64,000 nt of DNA from Saprospiraceae bacterium (GCA_020848995.1 JADLHA010000052.1:34305-98304), one strand, 5' to 3'; positions 1-10,451 are shown, numbered from the stretch's first letter. Notes: generated from the letters alone by a model not told the origin. Made by a program: numbers and translations.

Positions 1-349
1 CGATCATCCGCACGCCGTAGCGCTCCCACACCTGCTGCTTTTCGGCTTCGATGGCCAGGTTGAGGGCAGTCTGCCCTCCCATGGTCGGAAGAACGGCGTC
101 GATCCTGCGCTCTTCCAGAATGTGCACAATGCTCTCTATCGTCAACGGCAACAGGTAAATGTGGTCTGCCGTCACGGGATCGGTCATGATGGTCGCCGGG
201 TTTGAGTTGATCAGGCTGACTTCGATGCCCTCTTCCCGGAGGGAGCGGGCCGCCTGGGTGCCCGAATAATCGAATTCACAGGCTTGTCCGATGATGATGG
301 GTCCGCTGCCAATGATCAAGACAGATTGTATGGAATTGTCTTTTGGCAT
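1..349 (-). CDS. carB: Carbamoyl-phosphate synthase large subunit, N-terminal part (partial)
   Basis: Amino-terminal 116 codons of the ATP-grasp subunit that makes carbamoyl phosphate from bicarbonate, ammonia and two ATP for pyrimidine and arginine synthesis. The translation starts [18 protein letters not shown] and contains the family hallmarks [20 protein letters not shown], then [14 protein letters not shown] near residue 45 and the [11 protein letters not shown] motif near residue 90. The gene runs off the left edge of the window. The ATG at 349 is the only start in frame that keeps the typical short N-terminus. A TATCTTTG -7 element lies 19 bases upstream. Identity is secure; the rest of the gene cannot be judged. 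Confidence 0.95.
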   Translation of the reverse strand, partial: MPKDNSIQSVLIIGSGPIIIGQACEFDYSGTQAARSLREEGIEVSLINSNPATIMTDPVTADHIYLLPLTIESIVHILEERRIDAVLPTMGGQTALNLAIEAEKQQVWERYGVRMI

Positions 350-367
350 TGCATCGTAAATTTGGCG

Positions 368-375
368 CAAAGATA
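368..375 (-). promoter_or_regulatory. Putative -7 promoter element of carB
   Basis: On the minus strand this reads TATCTTTG, an exact match to the Bacteroidota primary sigma -7 consensus TAnnTTTG, 19 bases before the carB ATG. No clear TTG -33 element is seen at the expected 17-23 base spacing, so the call rests on the -7 match and position. Confidence 0.4.
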
Positions 376-471
376 ATCCATCCTATTCGAACGCCATTGC
401 GATTCTAAAAGCTTGAAAAACAGGTACTTTTATATTCTAAAGCGCTCGCATCCGGACCAAACCGCCGACCC

Positions 472-1428
472 ATGAGCACATACAGGGTTCTCGTCACCGA
501 CCGGGTTCACCCCTTGCTGCTCAGCGGCCTTGGGTCGAGGGGTTTTGCAGTGGACTACCAGCCGGACATCCGCTTGGAGGAGGTGATTGACCAGGTCCCG
601 GACTATTCCGGGCTGGTCATCAACACCAAGGTAAAGGCCTACACTCCCCTGCTGGACCGGGCAAAAAATCTGCGATGGATTGCCCGCCTCGGGTCGGGCA
701 TGGAAATCGTCGACATACCGGCTGCGGAGGCGCGCGGCATTCGCCTGATCAGCACTCCTGAGGCCAACTGCCAGGCCGTAGCGGAGCATGCGCTGGGAAT
801 GCTGCTCTGCCTCTTTCGCAACCTGTGTCGCGCCGACCGGCAGGTGCGAACGCAACAATGGCAGCGCGAAGCCAACCGGGGCATCGAACTGGGCGGGATG
901 ACCGTGGGCATCATCGGATACGGGCACACCGGGCCGGCATTCGGTCGGCTCCTGGAGGGGGCAAATGTTAAAGTCCTCGTCTTTGATAAATACAAGCAGC
1001 ATTTAAAACTGCCGTCCCGTTATTTGCAGGTGCCGGACCTTGAGTCCATCCAGCGGGAGGCTGGGATCATCAGTCTTCACCTCCCCCTGAATCCCGAAAC
1101 GAAGTACCTGATCAACGCAGATTTCATCCAAGCCTGCAGGAACCCCTTTTTCCTGATCAATACTTCCCGGGGCACCATGGTCAACACCCGCGACCTCATC
1201 GACGGACTGAGGTCGGGGAAAGTTCGCGGAGCCTGCCTGGACGTTTTTGAAAACGAACATCCCGAGCGCTTCACCGCGGAGGAGGCAAGGTGTTACGATG
1301 CCCTGTACCGTTTTGAACAGGTCGTCGTCAGCCCGCACATTGCCGGATGGACCCATGAATCTCTTCAGCGCATTGCCGAAGTCCTGCTCGAGAAGCTCGA
1401 CCGTATGGCTGGAGAACTAAAGTATTAA
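472..1428 (+). CDS. D-isomer 2-hydroxyacid dehydrogenase, phosphoglycerate dehydrogenase-like
   Basis: 318-residue NAD-dependent oxidoreductase of the D-2-hydroxyacid dehydrogenase family. The Rossmann dinucleotide motif GYGHTG is at residues 149-154, and the three family catalytic residues can be placed: Arg233 in NTSRG, Glu262 in DVFENE, and His289 in SPHIAGW. The length fits short SerA-type enzymes that lack the C-terminal ACT regulatory domain. It may act as 3-phosphoglycerate dehydrogenase in serine synthesis, but no serC or serB is adjacent, so the substrate is not settled. It is divergent from carB. Family call is firm, substrate is inference. Confidence 0.88.
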   Translation: MSTYRVLVTDRVHPLLLSGLGSRGFAVDYQPDIRLEEVIDQVPDYSGLVINTKVKAYTPLLDRAKNLRWIARLGSGMEIVDIPAAEARGIRLISTPEANCQAVAEHALGMLLCLFRNLCRADRQVRTQQWQREANRGIELGGMTVGIIGYGHTGPAFGRLLEGANVKVLVFDKYKQHLKLPSRYLQVPDLESIQREAGIISLHLPLNPETKYLINADFIQACRNPFFLINTSRGTMVNTRDLIDGLRSGKVRGACLDVFENEHPERFTAEEARCYDALYRFEQVVVSPHIAGWTHESLQRIAEVLLEKLDRMAGELKY

Positions 1429-1571
1429 ATAGTTGATTGTCAATGTTTTAATAAAATTGAAGATCCATTGAAAAAAAATTGCCGGCGCCTCGCCGCAGGC
1501 GGGTACTGCGAAATCCTTTAGGAAATCCTTAACATTGCGAAAATTTTAAACGAAGCCTTCAATTTCACACC

Positions 1572-4500
1572 ATGGTAAAGAAGATACTTGGCTTAATGTT
1601 GTTTGTGGTTTTGTTCAGCTCAGTTGCTTCTGCACAAACAGCACTGGCGGGAAAAGTGACCGACCGGGACAATGGCGAGCCCATCATCCAATGCGCGATT
1701 CTGATCTTTAAGAACGGCATACAGGTTACTACGGTTGTCACCGATTTCGACGGAAACTACAGCGTTCAGCTCGACCCCGGTAAATACGACATCGAGGCGC
1801 GATACGTCGGTTATAACCCGCAAAAGGTCACCGGCATCAACGTTTTGGGGGGAAAGGTCAATTCGCTCAACGTCAAGATGACCTACGGGCTTGAACTCGG
1901 TGTGGTCGATGTGGTAGAATACAAGGCGCCCCTGATTGAAAAGGACAATACCACCCAGGGTGCGGTGTTGACGGCTGAAAAAATCAAAAACATGCCCGTC
2001 AAGAACATCACCGCCGTAGCGGCGACGTCTGCGGGACTTTCCAGTGTGGATGGAGGGTCCGCTTACATCCGTGGCGGCCGGTCGGATGCCACCGTCTACT
2101 ACCTCGACGATTTGCGGATTACGGGGCGTCTCATCCCCGTATCGGAGCTCGAGCAATTGCAGGTGGTCACGGGAGGTATTGAAGCCCAATATGGCGACGT
2201 TACGGGTGGCATCATCGGGCTGACCAGTAAGGGACCGTCTTCAAAATTTTCTGGAGGAGCCGAATTCGAAACTTCGGAATTGCTGGATCCCTATGGCTAC
2301 ACCCTGGTCAACGCCAATTTCAGCGGCCCCATCCTCAAAAAGCGGCTCACCGATTCGACCTTTGGCAGGACCATCATCGGATACCGCATTGCCGGTCAGT
2401 ATACCTATCAAAAGGACGACGATCCTCCGGCATACCCCATTTACCGTGCCTCGGAGAGCGCCATTGACCGATTGACCAAAGATCCTCTCGTAAGATTTGG
2501 GGAAACGCCGACCGTGGCCGGCCAGTTTCTCGAAGACGGCGACGTGGAGCGCCTTGATTACAACCCCAACGAACAGAATGCGGCCTTGGACCTCACGGGA
2601 AAAATTGATATACGGCCCATCGAGAACGTCGACATTTCTCTTTCCGGAAACTATTCCACGGTAAATAACCGCTTCAACCCAGGGGATGACAACACGGTTG
2701 GACAGGGGGCCTGGACTTTGTTGAACTGGATCAACAACCCCGTCTCCGACACCAGGGTCCTCCGCCTCAATTTGCGCATGCGACACCGCCTCGGCCGCTT
2801 AGTCGACCTGGGTGCCGATGCCGGTGGGGAAGCTGCAGCGTCTAACATCCAGAACGCCTTTTACACCCTGCAGGGAGGAATCCAAAACTCCAAGAGCGAA
2901 ACGCAGGACTGGAGGCATAAGGACCGCTATTTCGACTACGGCTACATAGGCCGGTTCCCCGGAGAGTACCTTTGCACCACCCGCGATGGCGTGCACTCCG
3001 GATACGCATTGCTCATTACCGGATTCGAAGGAGAAAACAGCCCGAACCCCGCCTACGCTGCGCTGAACAACATTCCCGTAAGCGACCCGCAGATCCTCGA
3101 CGGCTATCGCGCTTTCAACGGACTGGTCAGCTCATCGTATGACAACCTCTGGTCGAATCTGCACAACAACGTCGGTGGAATTTACAACCGCTACAACAAA
3201 ACGGACAACGACCTGATCACACTGCAGGTGACGAGCGGATTTGATTTCCTCCCCGGTGGTTCCAAAAGCGGACGCCACAACATCCAGTTGGGCTTCGTGT
3301 ACGAACAGCGCGTGAACCGCTCCTGGACGCTGGCACCTTTCTCTTTGTGGAATCTCGCACGATTATACACCAACAGGCACATCAGCGGTGTTGACACCAA
3401 CATCGTGGTCGGCTTCGACGAGAACTGCGGAGACCTGTACCAGAACATCATTACGCCCGGAACCGAATCCAAATTCTACCGCGAGGTGCGCAGAAAACTG
3501 ATGCCCAATATCCCGATCGATTCGGCAATTTATCTGTTTGCCAACGTCAACGAACTGACGAACAACGATCTGAGCCTGGATATGTTCTCTTCCCAGGAAC
3601 TCACCGACGAACGGGTGTTAGGATACTCCGGATTTGATTATCTGGGAAATAAGCTGACCGGCAACGTAAACTTCGAAGATTTCTACAAGGTTGATGCACA
3701 AGGAAACAAAGCCTTCACGGTGGCGCCGTTTTCGCCAATCTATGCCGGAGGCTACCTGCAGGACAAGTTTACCTTTAAGGACATCATATTCCGACTTGGA
3801 TTCCGGGTCGACTACTACGATGCCAACACCAAAGTGTTGAAGGACCCTTATTCGCTGTACGGCATTATGAATGCTTCGACTTTTCACGAGATCACGGGAA
3901 CAACCAAACCCGGCGCCGTCGGCGACGACTACAAAGTGTATGTAGCGGGAGAGCGATCCACGTCGGTTAAGGCTTATCGCAACGGAGATGTTTGGTACAA
4001 TTCCGCCGGTGTGCAGGTGAATTCTTCCGACCAGATCTTTACGAGCAACCTCGTTTTTCCGGCCTACATCGAACCGGAAGATACCATCCGCTCGATCAAG
4101 CGGTCAACCTTCAAGATCGACGACTCTTTTGAAGATTACAAGCCCCAGTACAATTTCATGCCCAGGCTGGCTTTTTCTTTCCCCATTTCTGACAACTCCA
4201 ACTTCTTTGCGCATTACGACATCCTCGTACAGCGGCCCACGTCGAATTCATATGTTTCGCCGCTGGAGTATTTTTATTTCAACGATCAGGGGCGCACACC
4301 CGCAAACAACCCCAACTTGAAGCCAAGCAAAACCATCGACTACGAAGTGGGCTTTCAGCAGAAAATCTCCAATTCGTCTGCGATCAAGTTGTCGGCTTAT
4401 TACAAGGAACTTCGCAACATGATCAACAGGATCACCTACAGCAGGGTGGCGACCATTGGTACATACAACAGTTACGGAAACATCGATTTCGGCACGGTGA

Positions 4501-5201
4501 AGGGATTTAACTTTACCTATGACCTCCGGCGCACGGGCAATCTGGAATTCACTGCGGCCTATACCCTGCAGTTTGCCGATGGAACGGGTTCTGACCCGGA
4601 ATCCCAGGCCGGTCTCACCGAAAAGGGCATCAACATCCGCAACATCTTCCCCTTCAATTACGACGAGCGCCACCGGTTTGCATTTACGGTCGATTACCGC
4701 TATGGTTCAGGAAAGGCTTACAATGGCCCCAGGATTGGCGGTTTGGATCTTCTGGCCAACGCAGGTGCCAACCTCCAGATCATCACCGCTTCCGGAAGAC
4801 CTTATTCTCCCGGCACACAGATCGTGCGTTTTGACGGATCGGGTTTCCGCGGTGACATCAACGGGGCAAGGCTGCCATGGAATTTTGGGGTTGACCTGCG
4901 AATCGACAAAAACTTCTCCCTGGTCAAAGGGCGCAATCCGGTTGACCTGAACGTTTACCTGAGGGTGCAAAACGTATTTGACACGAAAAATGTAATCGCC
5001 GTTTACCGCGGGTCGGGAGATGCTAAAGACGACGGGTACCTGAATTCTGACCGGGGCGCAGCTGAAATCAACAACGTCTCTTCGACATACGGTGAAGATT
5101 ACATCGATTACTTCGTCGACCAGTACAATTATCGGGTTTTGAATCCCGATCATTTTACCCTGCCCCGGCGGATCTTCATTGGTGCCATCGTGGGCTTCTA
5201 A
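1572..5201 (+). CDS. TonB-dependent outer-membrane receptor with carboxypeptidase-regulatory-like N-terminal domain
   Basis: 1209-residue outer-membrane beta-barrel receptor. Residues 1-21 are a signal peptide ending ASA/Q. Residues about 25-110 form a CarboxypepD_reg-like beta-sandwich (GKVTDRDNGEPI, YVGYNPQKV). The plug domain follows at about 115-225, with AYIRGGRSDATVYYLDD and a GGIEAQYGDVTGG turn. The remainder is a barrel with alternating aromatic strands and a terminal Phe (AIVGF). No SusD homologue is beside it, so it is probably not a classical SusCD glycan importer. The next gene starts only 18-27 bases downstream and is a large secreted protein, followed by a PorV-like barrel, suggesting one T9SS-linked transcription unit. 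Substrate unknown. Confidence 0.88.
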   Translation: MVKKILGLMLFVVLFSSVASAQTALAGKVTDRDNGEPIIQCAILIFKNGIQVTTVVTDFDGNYSVQLDPGKYDIEARYVGYNPQKVTGINVLGGKVNSLNVKMTYGLELGVVDVVEYKAPLIEKDNTTQGAVLTAEKIKNMPVKNITAVAATSAGLSSVDGGSAYIRGGRSDATVYYLDDLRITGRLIPVSELEQLQVVTGGIEAQYGDVTGGIIGLTSKGPSSKFSGGAEFETSELLDPYGYTLVNANFSGPILKKRLTDSTFGRTIIGYRIAGQYTYQKDDDPPAYPIYRASESAIDRLTKDPLVRFGETPTVAGQFLEDGDVERLDYNPNEQNAALDLTGKIDIRPIENVDISLSGNYSTVNNRFNPGDDNTVGQGAWTLLNWINNPVSDTRVLRLNLRMRHRLGRLVDLGADAGGEAAASNIQNAFYTLQGGIQNSKSETQDWRHKDRYFDYGYIGRFPGEYLCTTRDGVHSGYALLITGFEGENSPNPAYAALNNIPVSDPQILDGYRAFNGLVSSSYDNLWSNLHNNVGGIYNRYNKTDNDLITLQVTSGFDFLPGGSKSGRHNIQLGFVYEQRVNRSWTLAPFSLWNLARLYTNRHISGVDTNIVVGFDENCGDLYQNIITPGTESKFYREVRRKLMPNIPIDSAIYLFANVNELTNNDLSLDMFSSQELTDERVLGYSGFDYLGNKLTGNVNFEDFYKVDAQGNKAFTVAPFSPIYAGGYLQDKFTFKDIIFRLGFRVDYYDANTKVLKDPYSLYGIMNASTFHEITGTTKPGAVGDDYKVYVAGERSTSVKAYRNGDVWYNSAGVQVNSSDQIFTSNLVFPAYIEPEDTIRSIKRSTFKIDDSFEDYKPQYNFMPRLAFSFPISDNSNFFAHYDILVQRPTSNSYVSPLEYFYFNDQGRTPANNPNLKPSKTIDYEVGFQQKISNSSAIKLSAYYKELRNMINRITYSRVATIGTYNSYGNIDFGTVKGFNFTYDLRRTGNLEFTAAYTLQFADGTGSDPESQAGLTEKGINIRNIFPFNYDERHRFAFTVDYRYGSGKAYNGPRIGGLDLLANAGANLQIITASGRPYSPGTQIVRFDGSGFRGDINGARLPWNFGVDLRIDKNFSLVKGRNPVDLNVYLRVQNVFDTKNVIAVYRGSGDAKDDGYLNSDRGAAEINNVSSTYGEDYIDYFVDQYNYRVLNPDHFTLPRRIFIGAIVGF

Positions 5202-5228
5202 TCACATTCACGGAATTAAATGCTTGAC

Positions 5229-8200
5229 ATGAGATATTTACTTTTCATTGCAATCTGCCTGACCGGCCTGTCCACTCAAGTGTGGGCACACAAACCTTCA
5301 GAACAGAACCTGAGAAAAGACCAACAGGAAAAGAAGTTGCAAACGCGTGGCGGCGCCTGCGCTCCCGCAACCAAGCAAATAGACCTCGACATCAACAATG
5401 TGCGCGCGCGATTGCTCAACGGCGGCGACTGCTGGTGGGATTTGAACCGGGGGAGCTATATAGTCCCCAAAGTCGTGCCAGGATCCAACCGCAAGGAAGT
5501 TTCCGCCATATTTGCCGGCGCAGTCTGGGTTGGCGGTTACGATCCCGCACGCAACCTGCACATGATGGGCCAAACCTTCCGCAGCTCCAGTTCAAATGAC
5601 TGCTGGCCTGGTCCCTTGACCAACCTGGGTGAAACGGATATGGACATTTGCCTTAAATGGGACCAGTTCTTCGTTGTCAACGGGAGCAGCATCCGCGAAC
5701 AGCAAAAGAACTTCCGCGCAGTCAGGGGAATACGCGATCTGACTCTCGACGAAATACCGGAAGACGTGTTGTACTATCCTGCACGAGGCAATAAATTCTT
5801 TTCTCAGAAATACAATTTCGAGTTGCCCGATCCGGTGCTCTATCCCCAGGGTCTGGGGTTGTTTTACGAATATCCCGAATCGGAAGACGGCATTTACCAG
5901 CCTGAAAAGGGCGAATTTCCGATCATCGACATTCGCGGTTGTCCTCAGCCGGTTTTTCCGGACCAGATGATATTTTGGATCTACAACGACAACGGCGGGA
6001 TCCACACCAATTCCAACGGCGAACCCATCCGGATGGAGGTACAGGTTCAGGCCTTTGCCTTTACGACGAGCGACGAGATCAACGACATGACGTTCCAGCG
6101 CTACAAACTGATCAACCGTGCCCCACAGGACTTGGTTGACTGTTATTTTGCCATGTGGGTGGACCCCGACCTCGGTTGTTATTCCGATGACTACATCGGC
6201 TGCAACATCGACCGGAGTCTGATGTACATCTACAACATCGATGCAACCGACGGCAACAATGGGTGCAACTGCGACCGCGGGGTGAATACCTACTGCACTG
6301 AGATTCCCGTGCTGGGCGTGGACTATTTCCGAGGACCGCTCGATACCGCAGGACGCGAGATCGGAATGTCTTCGTTTATGTACTACAACAATCCCAGTGG
6401 TGGTGGCAACCACCCGGCTGCGACTACCGACCCCGGAACGGCCATTGAATATTACCGCTACCTGACCGGTCGCTGGCGCGACGGAACCCCACTCACAAAC
6501 GGCGGAACGGGTTACAACCCAGGTTCTGCCGATTCAACGAGGTATGCCTTCTCGGGAGAGCCCGACGATCCTTCTTCCTGGAGCATGTGCTCCGTTCAGG
6601 CTCCGGAAGGCGACCGCCGGACGATGCAGGCTACGGGCCCCATGCTGCTGAAACCGGGAGCCATCAACGAGCTGATCATCGGAGCCGTATTTGTACCCGA
6701 CCAGAATTATCCATGCCCCAACCTCGACGAACTTTATGCTGCGGACAATCTCGCACAGGATTTGTTTGACCAGTGTTTTGAGCTAAAAGATGGACCGAGT
6801 GCTCCCGACGTCGATTTCGTAGAACTCGACCAGGAACTCGTGATGGTGCTGACCAACGACATCGGATCGAACAACTACCAAGAGTCTTATGCCGGAAAGG
6901 GGATTGGCTTGCCTCCTGGAGTGGACAGTCTTTATCGTTTTGAGGGTTACAGAATTTTTCAGGTTGCAGATGCCTCCATCACGCTGTCGGAGGCCATCAT
7001 CAACGACCCCACCAAAGTGCGCGAGATCTTCACGGTCGACCTGAAGAATAAGATATCCAGAGTGTACAACTGGGTGGGCATTAAAAATCCCAACCCGAAC
7101 CAGACAACCCATCCCATCGTTTATACCCCGGTGGAGAAGGTAGCGGGACCCAATCTCGGCATCCGGCACACCTTCAGCATTACCGAAGACCAGTTTGCCA
7201 AAGGCGACCGCCGGTTGATCAACCACAAGAAGTACTACTTTGTCGTACTCGCCTATGGCTACAACAATTTCCAGGATTACGACCTGGTCGATAATGTAGG
7301 CCAACGGACGCAATATTGTCCGGGACGATTGAACATCGGTCCAAACGGAGACGGAAAACCCTACACCGCCATTCCACGTCCCGCCGTGTATGAGCACCTG
7401 AATTCAGGTTACGGAGCGGGCGTAGAGATTACGCGGCACGACGGCGTCGGGGCAGGCAACACAGACTTGCTGGTTCGTCCGGATATGTACGAAAAGATGC
7501 TCAACCCAGGTTTTGATGGCAAGGTGACCTATGTTTCTGGCAGAGGTCCGGTAGAAATCAAAGTGTACGACCCCCTGCGCGTAAAAGACGGAAACTACGA
7601 ATTGCTGTTTACGGATGCCAACATCAACAACACCAAGCTGGACGACCCGGTCAACTGGTTGCTCATCCGCAAAAATTCGAACGACACCGTCAGGTCCGAA
7701 AATGATCTGAGTAAGTTTACCGAGCAGGTCATGAATAAATTTGGACTGTCCATTGCCATTGGCCAGACCATTGAAGCCGGGAGCGATTCGCTCAATACCT
7801 GTGGCGTTATCGGGGAAGGTCTGTATTACGACTATAAAGATCCGGGCGGAGAGAAATGGCTGATCGGACAGCCCGACAACAACGCTGGTCAGTCGGATTT
7901 CATCCTCACCAGTCTTGGCCAGTCCCGGTATTCGCTGGACCCCAAAGAGTGTTTTTCAAAACTTGGGGATGGCGAAATAGAAGGAACCTGGTACCCTTAC
8001 AAATTGCCTTCAGATACCAATTTCCTGACCCCTGTATGGATAGATCCCCTATCGAAAGTCACGCAGGGCACGATGAAAATGTCGGATCTCAACAATGTAG
8101 ACATCGTTTTCACATCGGATAAGAGCAAGTGGAGCCGCTGTCTGGTCGTGGAGACGTGGAATTCCAACGCCGGCATTGAGTTGGCTTCACCAGTGAGCGG

Positions 8201-9227
8201 AGTGAAGAATTTTGCGATCAAGCGGAGTCCTTCCGTGACAAAAGACGACAACAACAACGACGGACTTCCGGATATCGACACGAATGAGGACAGTACGGGA
8301 TACGCCTGGTTCCCTGGCTATGCCGTTGACGTTGAAAGCGGAAAGCGGCTGAACATCCTGTTCGGGGAAAACTCCTTTTACTCTCAAGACAATCCGCTGA
8401 TGAGCGGGTGCTCTGAGCACCCCGATGGGTTTACGGGCAACGACATGATGTACAATCCCACAGATGAATACGTCATATTAAACCAGGCCTGTCCGATCAA
8501 CATCTTCAATTCCGACCTGGGCGTTCCGCTTGGAGGTCACCATTACATTTACGTCACCAAGACGCCGTACGATTCGTGCAAATCCTTCCGGCTTGGTTTA
8601 AATTCAACGAAGATTGCCGATAAAAACCGCTTGTTCCGCGACTTTACCTGGTGCACCATGTCGGCGGCTTATCCTGGAGCGCGGATGAAATCCTACGCCG
8701 AGGGGCTGATCCCGAATGATCTGACCGTGCGACTGCGCGTAGACAACGCTTACCAGCATGCAATTGGCACCAATGAGAACAAGGGGCACAATTTCTATTC
8801 TTTCACAGTAAGTGGTTATGAGGCTGGACTGGTGGTTGATCAAGACGATTTTGAAAACGCCCTGGACAACGTCAACGTGGTACCCAATCCGTATTATGGA
8901 TTTTCCAATTACGAAACCGGCCAGTTTTCAAATGTTGTGAAGATCACCAACCTTCCTGCAAGTTGTGTAGTGACGATCTATTCGATCGACGGCAAATTCA
9001 TCAAGCAATACAAGCGCGACGAAGTGCCGGTCAAACGGATAGGCTCCAATCCGGGAATTACGGAGCGGCAGATCCTGCCCGACCTCGAGTGGGACCTGAC
9101 AAATTTCAAGAACATCCCCGTATCAAGCGGTGCGTACATCATACACATCAAGGAGAATGGAACAGGAGTGGAGAAAATCGTCAAATGGTTTGGCGTAGCC
9201 AGGAAATTTGACCCATCCGGACTATAA
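5229..9227 (+). CDS. Large secreted protein with T9SS-type C-terminal sorting domain
   Basis: About 1332 residues. The start at 5229 (MRYLLFIAICL) gives a clean signal peptide ending VWA/H; an ATG three codons earlier is less suitable. The N-terminal part has the IFAGAVWVGGYD ... GQTFR ... CWPGPL pattern that I recall from very large T9SS proteins of Bacteroidota. The middle is Asp/Asn-rich and cysteine-rich with no catalytic motif that I recognise. The last ~110 residues (VVPNPYYGFSNYE, IYSIDGKFIKQY, SGAYIIHI) look like a type A sorting domain, with a short extra tail after the usual end. It lies directly after the TonB receptor gene and before a PorV-like gene, so it is probably exported by T9SS and anchored at the surface. 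Specific role unknown. Confidence 0.8.
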   Translation: MRYLLFIAICLTGLSTQVWAHKPSEQNLRKDQQEKKLQTRGGACAPATKQIDLDINNVRARLLNGGDCWWDLNRGSYIVPKVVPGSNRKEVSAIFAGAVWVGGYDPARNLHMMGQTFRSSSSNDCWPGPLTNLGETDMDICLKWDQFFVVNGSSIREQQKNFRAVRGIRDLTLDEIPEDVLYYPARGNKFFSQKYNFELPDPVLYPQGLGLFYEYPESEDGIYQPEKGEFPIIDIRGCPQPVFPDQMIFWIYNDNGGIHTNSNGEPIRMEVQVQAFAFTTSDEINDMTFQRYKLINRAPQDLVDCYFAMWVDPDLGCYSDDYIGCNIDRSLMYIYNIDATDGNNGCNCDRGVNTYCTEIPVLGVDYFRGPLDTAGREIGMSSFMYYNNPSGGGNHPAATTDPGTAIEYYRYLTGRWRDGTPLTNGGTGYNPGSADSTRYAFSGEPDDPSSWSMCSVQAPEGDRRTMQATGPMLLKPGAINELIIGAVFVPDQNYPCPNLDELYAADNLAQDLFDQCFELKDGPSAPDVDFVELDQELVMVLTNDIGSNNYQESYAGKGIGLPPGVDSLYRFEGYRIFQVADASITLSEAIINDPTKVREIFTVDLKNKISRVYNWVGIKNPNPNQTTHPIVYTPVEKVAGPNLGIRHTFSITEDQFAKGDRRLINHKKYYFVVLAYGYNNFQDYDLVDNVGQRTQYCPGRLNIGPNGDGKPYTAIPRPAVYEHLNSGYGAGVEITRHDGVGAGNTDLLVRPDMYEKMLNPGFDGKVTYVSGRGPVEIKVYDPLRVKDGNYELLFTDANINNTKLDDPVNWLLIRKNSNDTVRSENDLSKFTEQVMNKFGLSIAIGQTIEAGSDSLNTCGVIGEGLYYDYKDPGGEKWLIGQPDNNAGQSDFILTSLGQSRYSLDPKECFSKLGDGEIEGTWYPYKLPSDTNFLTPVWIDPLSKVTQGTMKMSDLNNVDIVFTSDKSKWSRCLVVETWNSNAGIELASPVSGVKNFAIKRSPSVTKDDNNNDGLPDIDTNEDSTGYAWFPGYAVDVESGKRLNILFGENSFYSQDNPLMSGCSEHPDGFTGNDMMYNPTDEYVILNQACPINIFNSDLGVPLGGHHYIYVTKTPYDSCKSFRLGLNSTKIADKNRLFRDFTWCTMSAAYPGARMKSYAEGLIPNDLTVRLRVDNAYQHAIGTNENKGHNFYSFTVSGYEAGLVVDQDDFENALDNVNVVPNPYYGFSNYETGQFSNVVKITNLPASCVVTIYSIDGKFIKQYKRDEVPVKRIGSNPGITERQILPDLEWDLTNFKNIPVSSGAYIIHIKENGTGVEKIVKWFGVARKFDPSGL

Positions 9228-9240
9228 TGAAATTAAACCG

Positions 9241-9264
9241 CCCACCCGGAAATTTCCGGGTGGG
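9241..9264 (+). terminator. Strong rho-independent terminator hairpin
   Basis: A perfect 12-bp inverted repeat (left arm CCCACCCGGAAA) followed by TTTATT, 14 bases after the stop of the large secreted protein. It separates the receptor/secreted-protein pair from the PorV-like gene, which would then need its own promoter or read-through. The stem has no unpaired loop, so the real hairpin would open the central AAATTT. Confidence 0.8.
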
Positions 9265-9290
9265 TTTATTCACATTGAAAAACGCTAGCG

Positions 9291-10328
9291 ATGCATAAAA
9301 AACTACTCATATTCTTCGTATCCGTAGGTTTTGCGTGGACCTGTTTTGCCGGGAACCCCGACCGTCAGGGGGAGGCCGGTGCATACGAATTGCTGATGAA
9401 TCCCTGGCCGCGCAGCGCGGCGCTCAACAGCCTCAACTGTTCACGCGTGGGCGGCATTGAGGCCATGATGCTGAACCCAGCCGGATTGTCCCGCATCAAC
9501 CAATGGGAACTTGGCATTGCACAGGGCAAGTGGTTGGAACCCAGCGGCATCTCGCTCAGCTCGGGAGCTTTTGTCACGCGGGTTGGCAAGAACGGATCGC
9601 TCGGCATTGCACTGATGAGCCTGAACATTGGTGACCTTCGCGTCACGACAAACGCCAATCCCGAAGGCACCGGCGCCACGTATTCTCCAACGTTCAGCAA
9701 CATCGCCCTTGGGTATTCCCATCTGTTTGGCAACCGGATCTCAGTGGGATTTCTCGTAAGGGGCATCTCGGAATCCATTCAGGATCTGAGTGCTTTTGGC
9801 ATGTCGCTCGATGCCGGAGTTCAATACGTAACGGGAGAGAACAACAATTTTAAATTCGGCATTTCGCTGCGCAACATCGGCGGGCCCATGAGCTTTGGTG
9901 GTGACGGTTTGTCTGCACAGCTCAAGAGCCCGGAGAACACCGACCTGACTTACAGCATCCGCTTAACGCGCTTTGAACTCCCGTCGCAATTAAACATCGG
10001 GATCTCCTATGATTTTCTGATTTCAGATCAGTTCAACCTGACTCCCATGGCAAACTTCACTTCCAACTCCTTTGGCCGCGACGAGGTGGGTCTTGGACTC
10101 GATGCCCGCCTGACGGACTACCTGGGCCTCCGGGTTTCTTACAAGAGCGAGCTGGGGGAAATCACCGAAAACGAAACCAAAACGGCCCACACCGGATTGG
10201 CTGCAGGCCTTTCCGTGAGCGTTCCGCTGAAAAAGAAATCGGAGAACCGCCTGGCCGTTGATTACGGTTACCGCCACTCCGATCCATTCCAGGGAACCCA
10301 TCAGCTTGGACTTCGACTGGAATTTTAG
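9291..10328 (+). CDS. PorV/PorQ-family outer-membrane beta-barrel protein
   Basis: 345 residues with a signal peptide (ending CFA/G near residue 21). The conserved N-terminal segment of the family is present: PRSAALNSLNCSRVGGIEAMMLNPAGLS near residues 37-65, followed by alternating amphipathic strands (SLGIALMSLNIGDLRV, ISVGFLVRGISESI) and a C-terminal GLRLEF that ends in Phe as barrels do. Family members such as PorV shuttle T9SS cargo from the translocon to the attachment complex at the outer membrane. Its position right after a T9SS cargo gene fits a dedicated cargo-handling partner, although a terminator hairpin separates them. Exact paralogue (PorV, PorQ or other) cannot be told. Confidence 0.82.
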   Translation: MHKKLLIFFVSVGFAWTCFAGNPDRQGEAGAYELLMNPWPRSAALNSLNCSRVGGIEAMMLNPAGLSRINQWELGIAQGKWLEPSGISLSSGAFVTRVGKNGSLGIALMSLNIGDLRVTTNANPEGTGATYSPTFSNIALGYSHLFGNRISVGFLVRGISESIQDLSAFGMSLDAGVQYVTGENNNFKFGISLRNIGGPMSFGGDGLSAQLKSPENTDLTYSIRLTRFELPSQLNIGISYDFLISDQFNLTPMANFTSNSFGRDEVGLGLDARLTDYLGLRVSYKSELGEITENETKTAHTGLAAGLSVSVPLKKKSENRLAVDYGYRHSDPFQGTHQLGLRLEF

Positions 10329-10451
10329 TTGAGGCGGAAACCAAACCGCCCCGTTATGTTGTTATAATTATTTAACGGAAAGTTTTGAAGAACGCTTGTT
10401 GCCTCAGGGTGACAAGGGTTCTTTTGCTTTTTACAGCAAAAAAAGACCATT

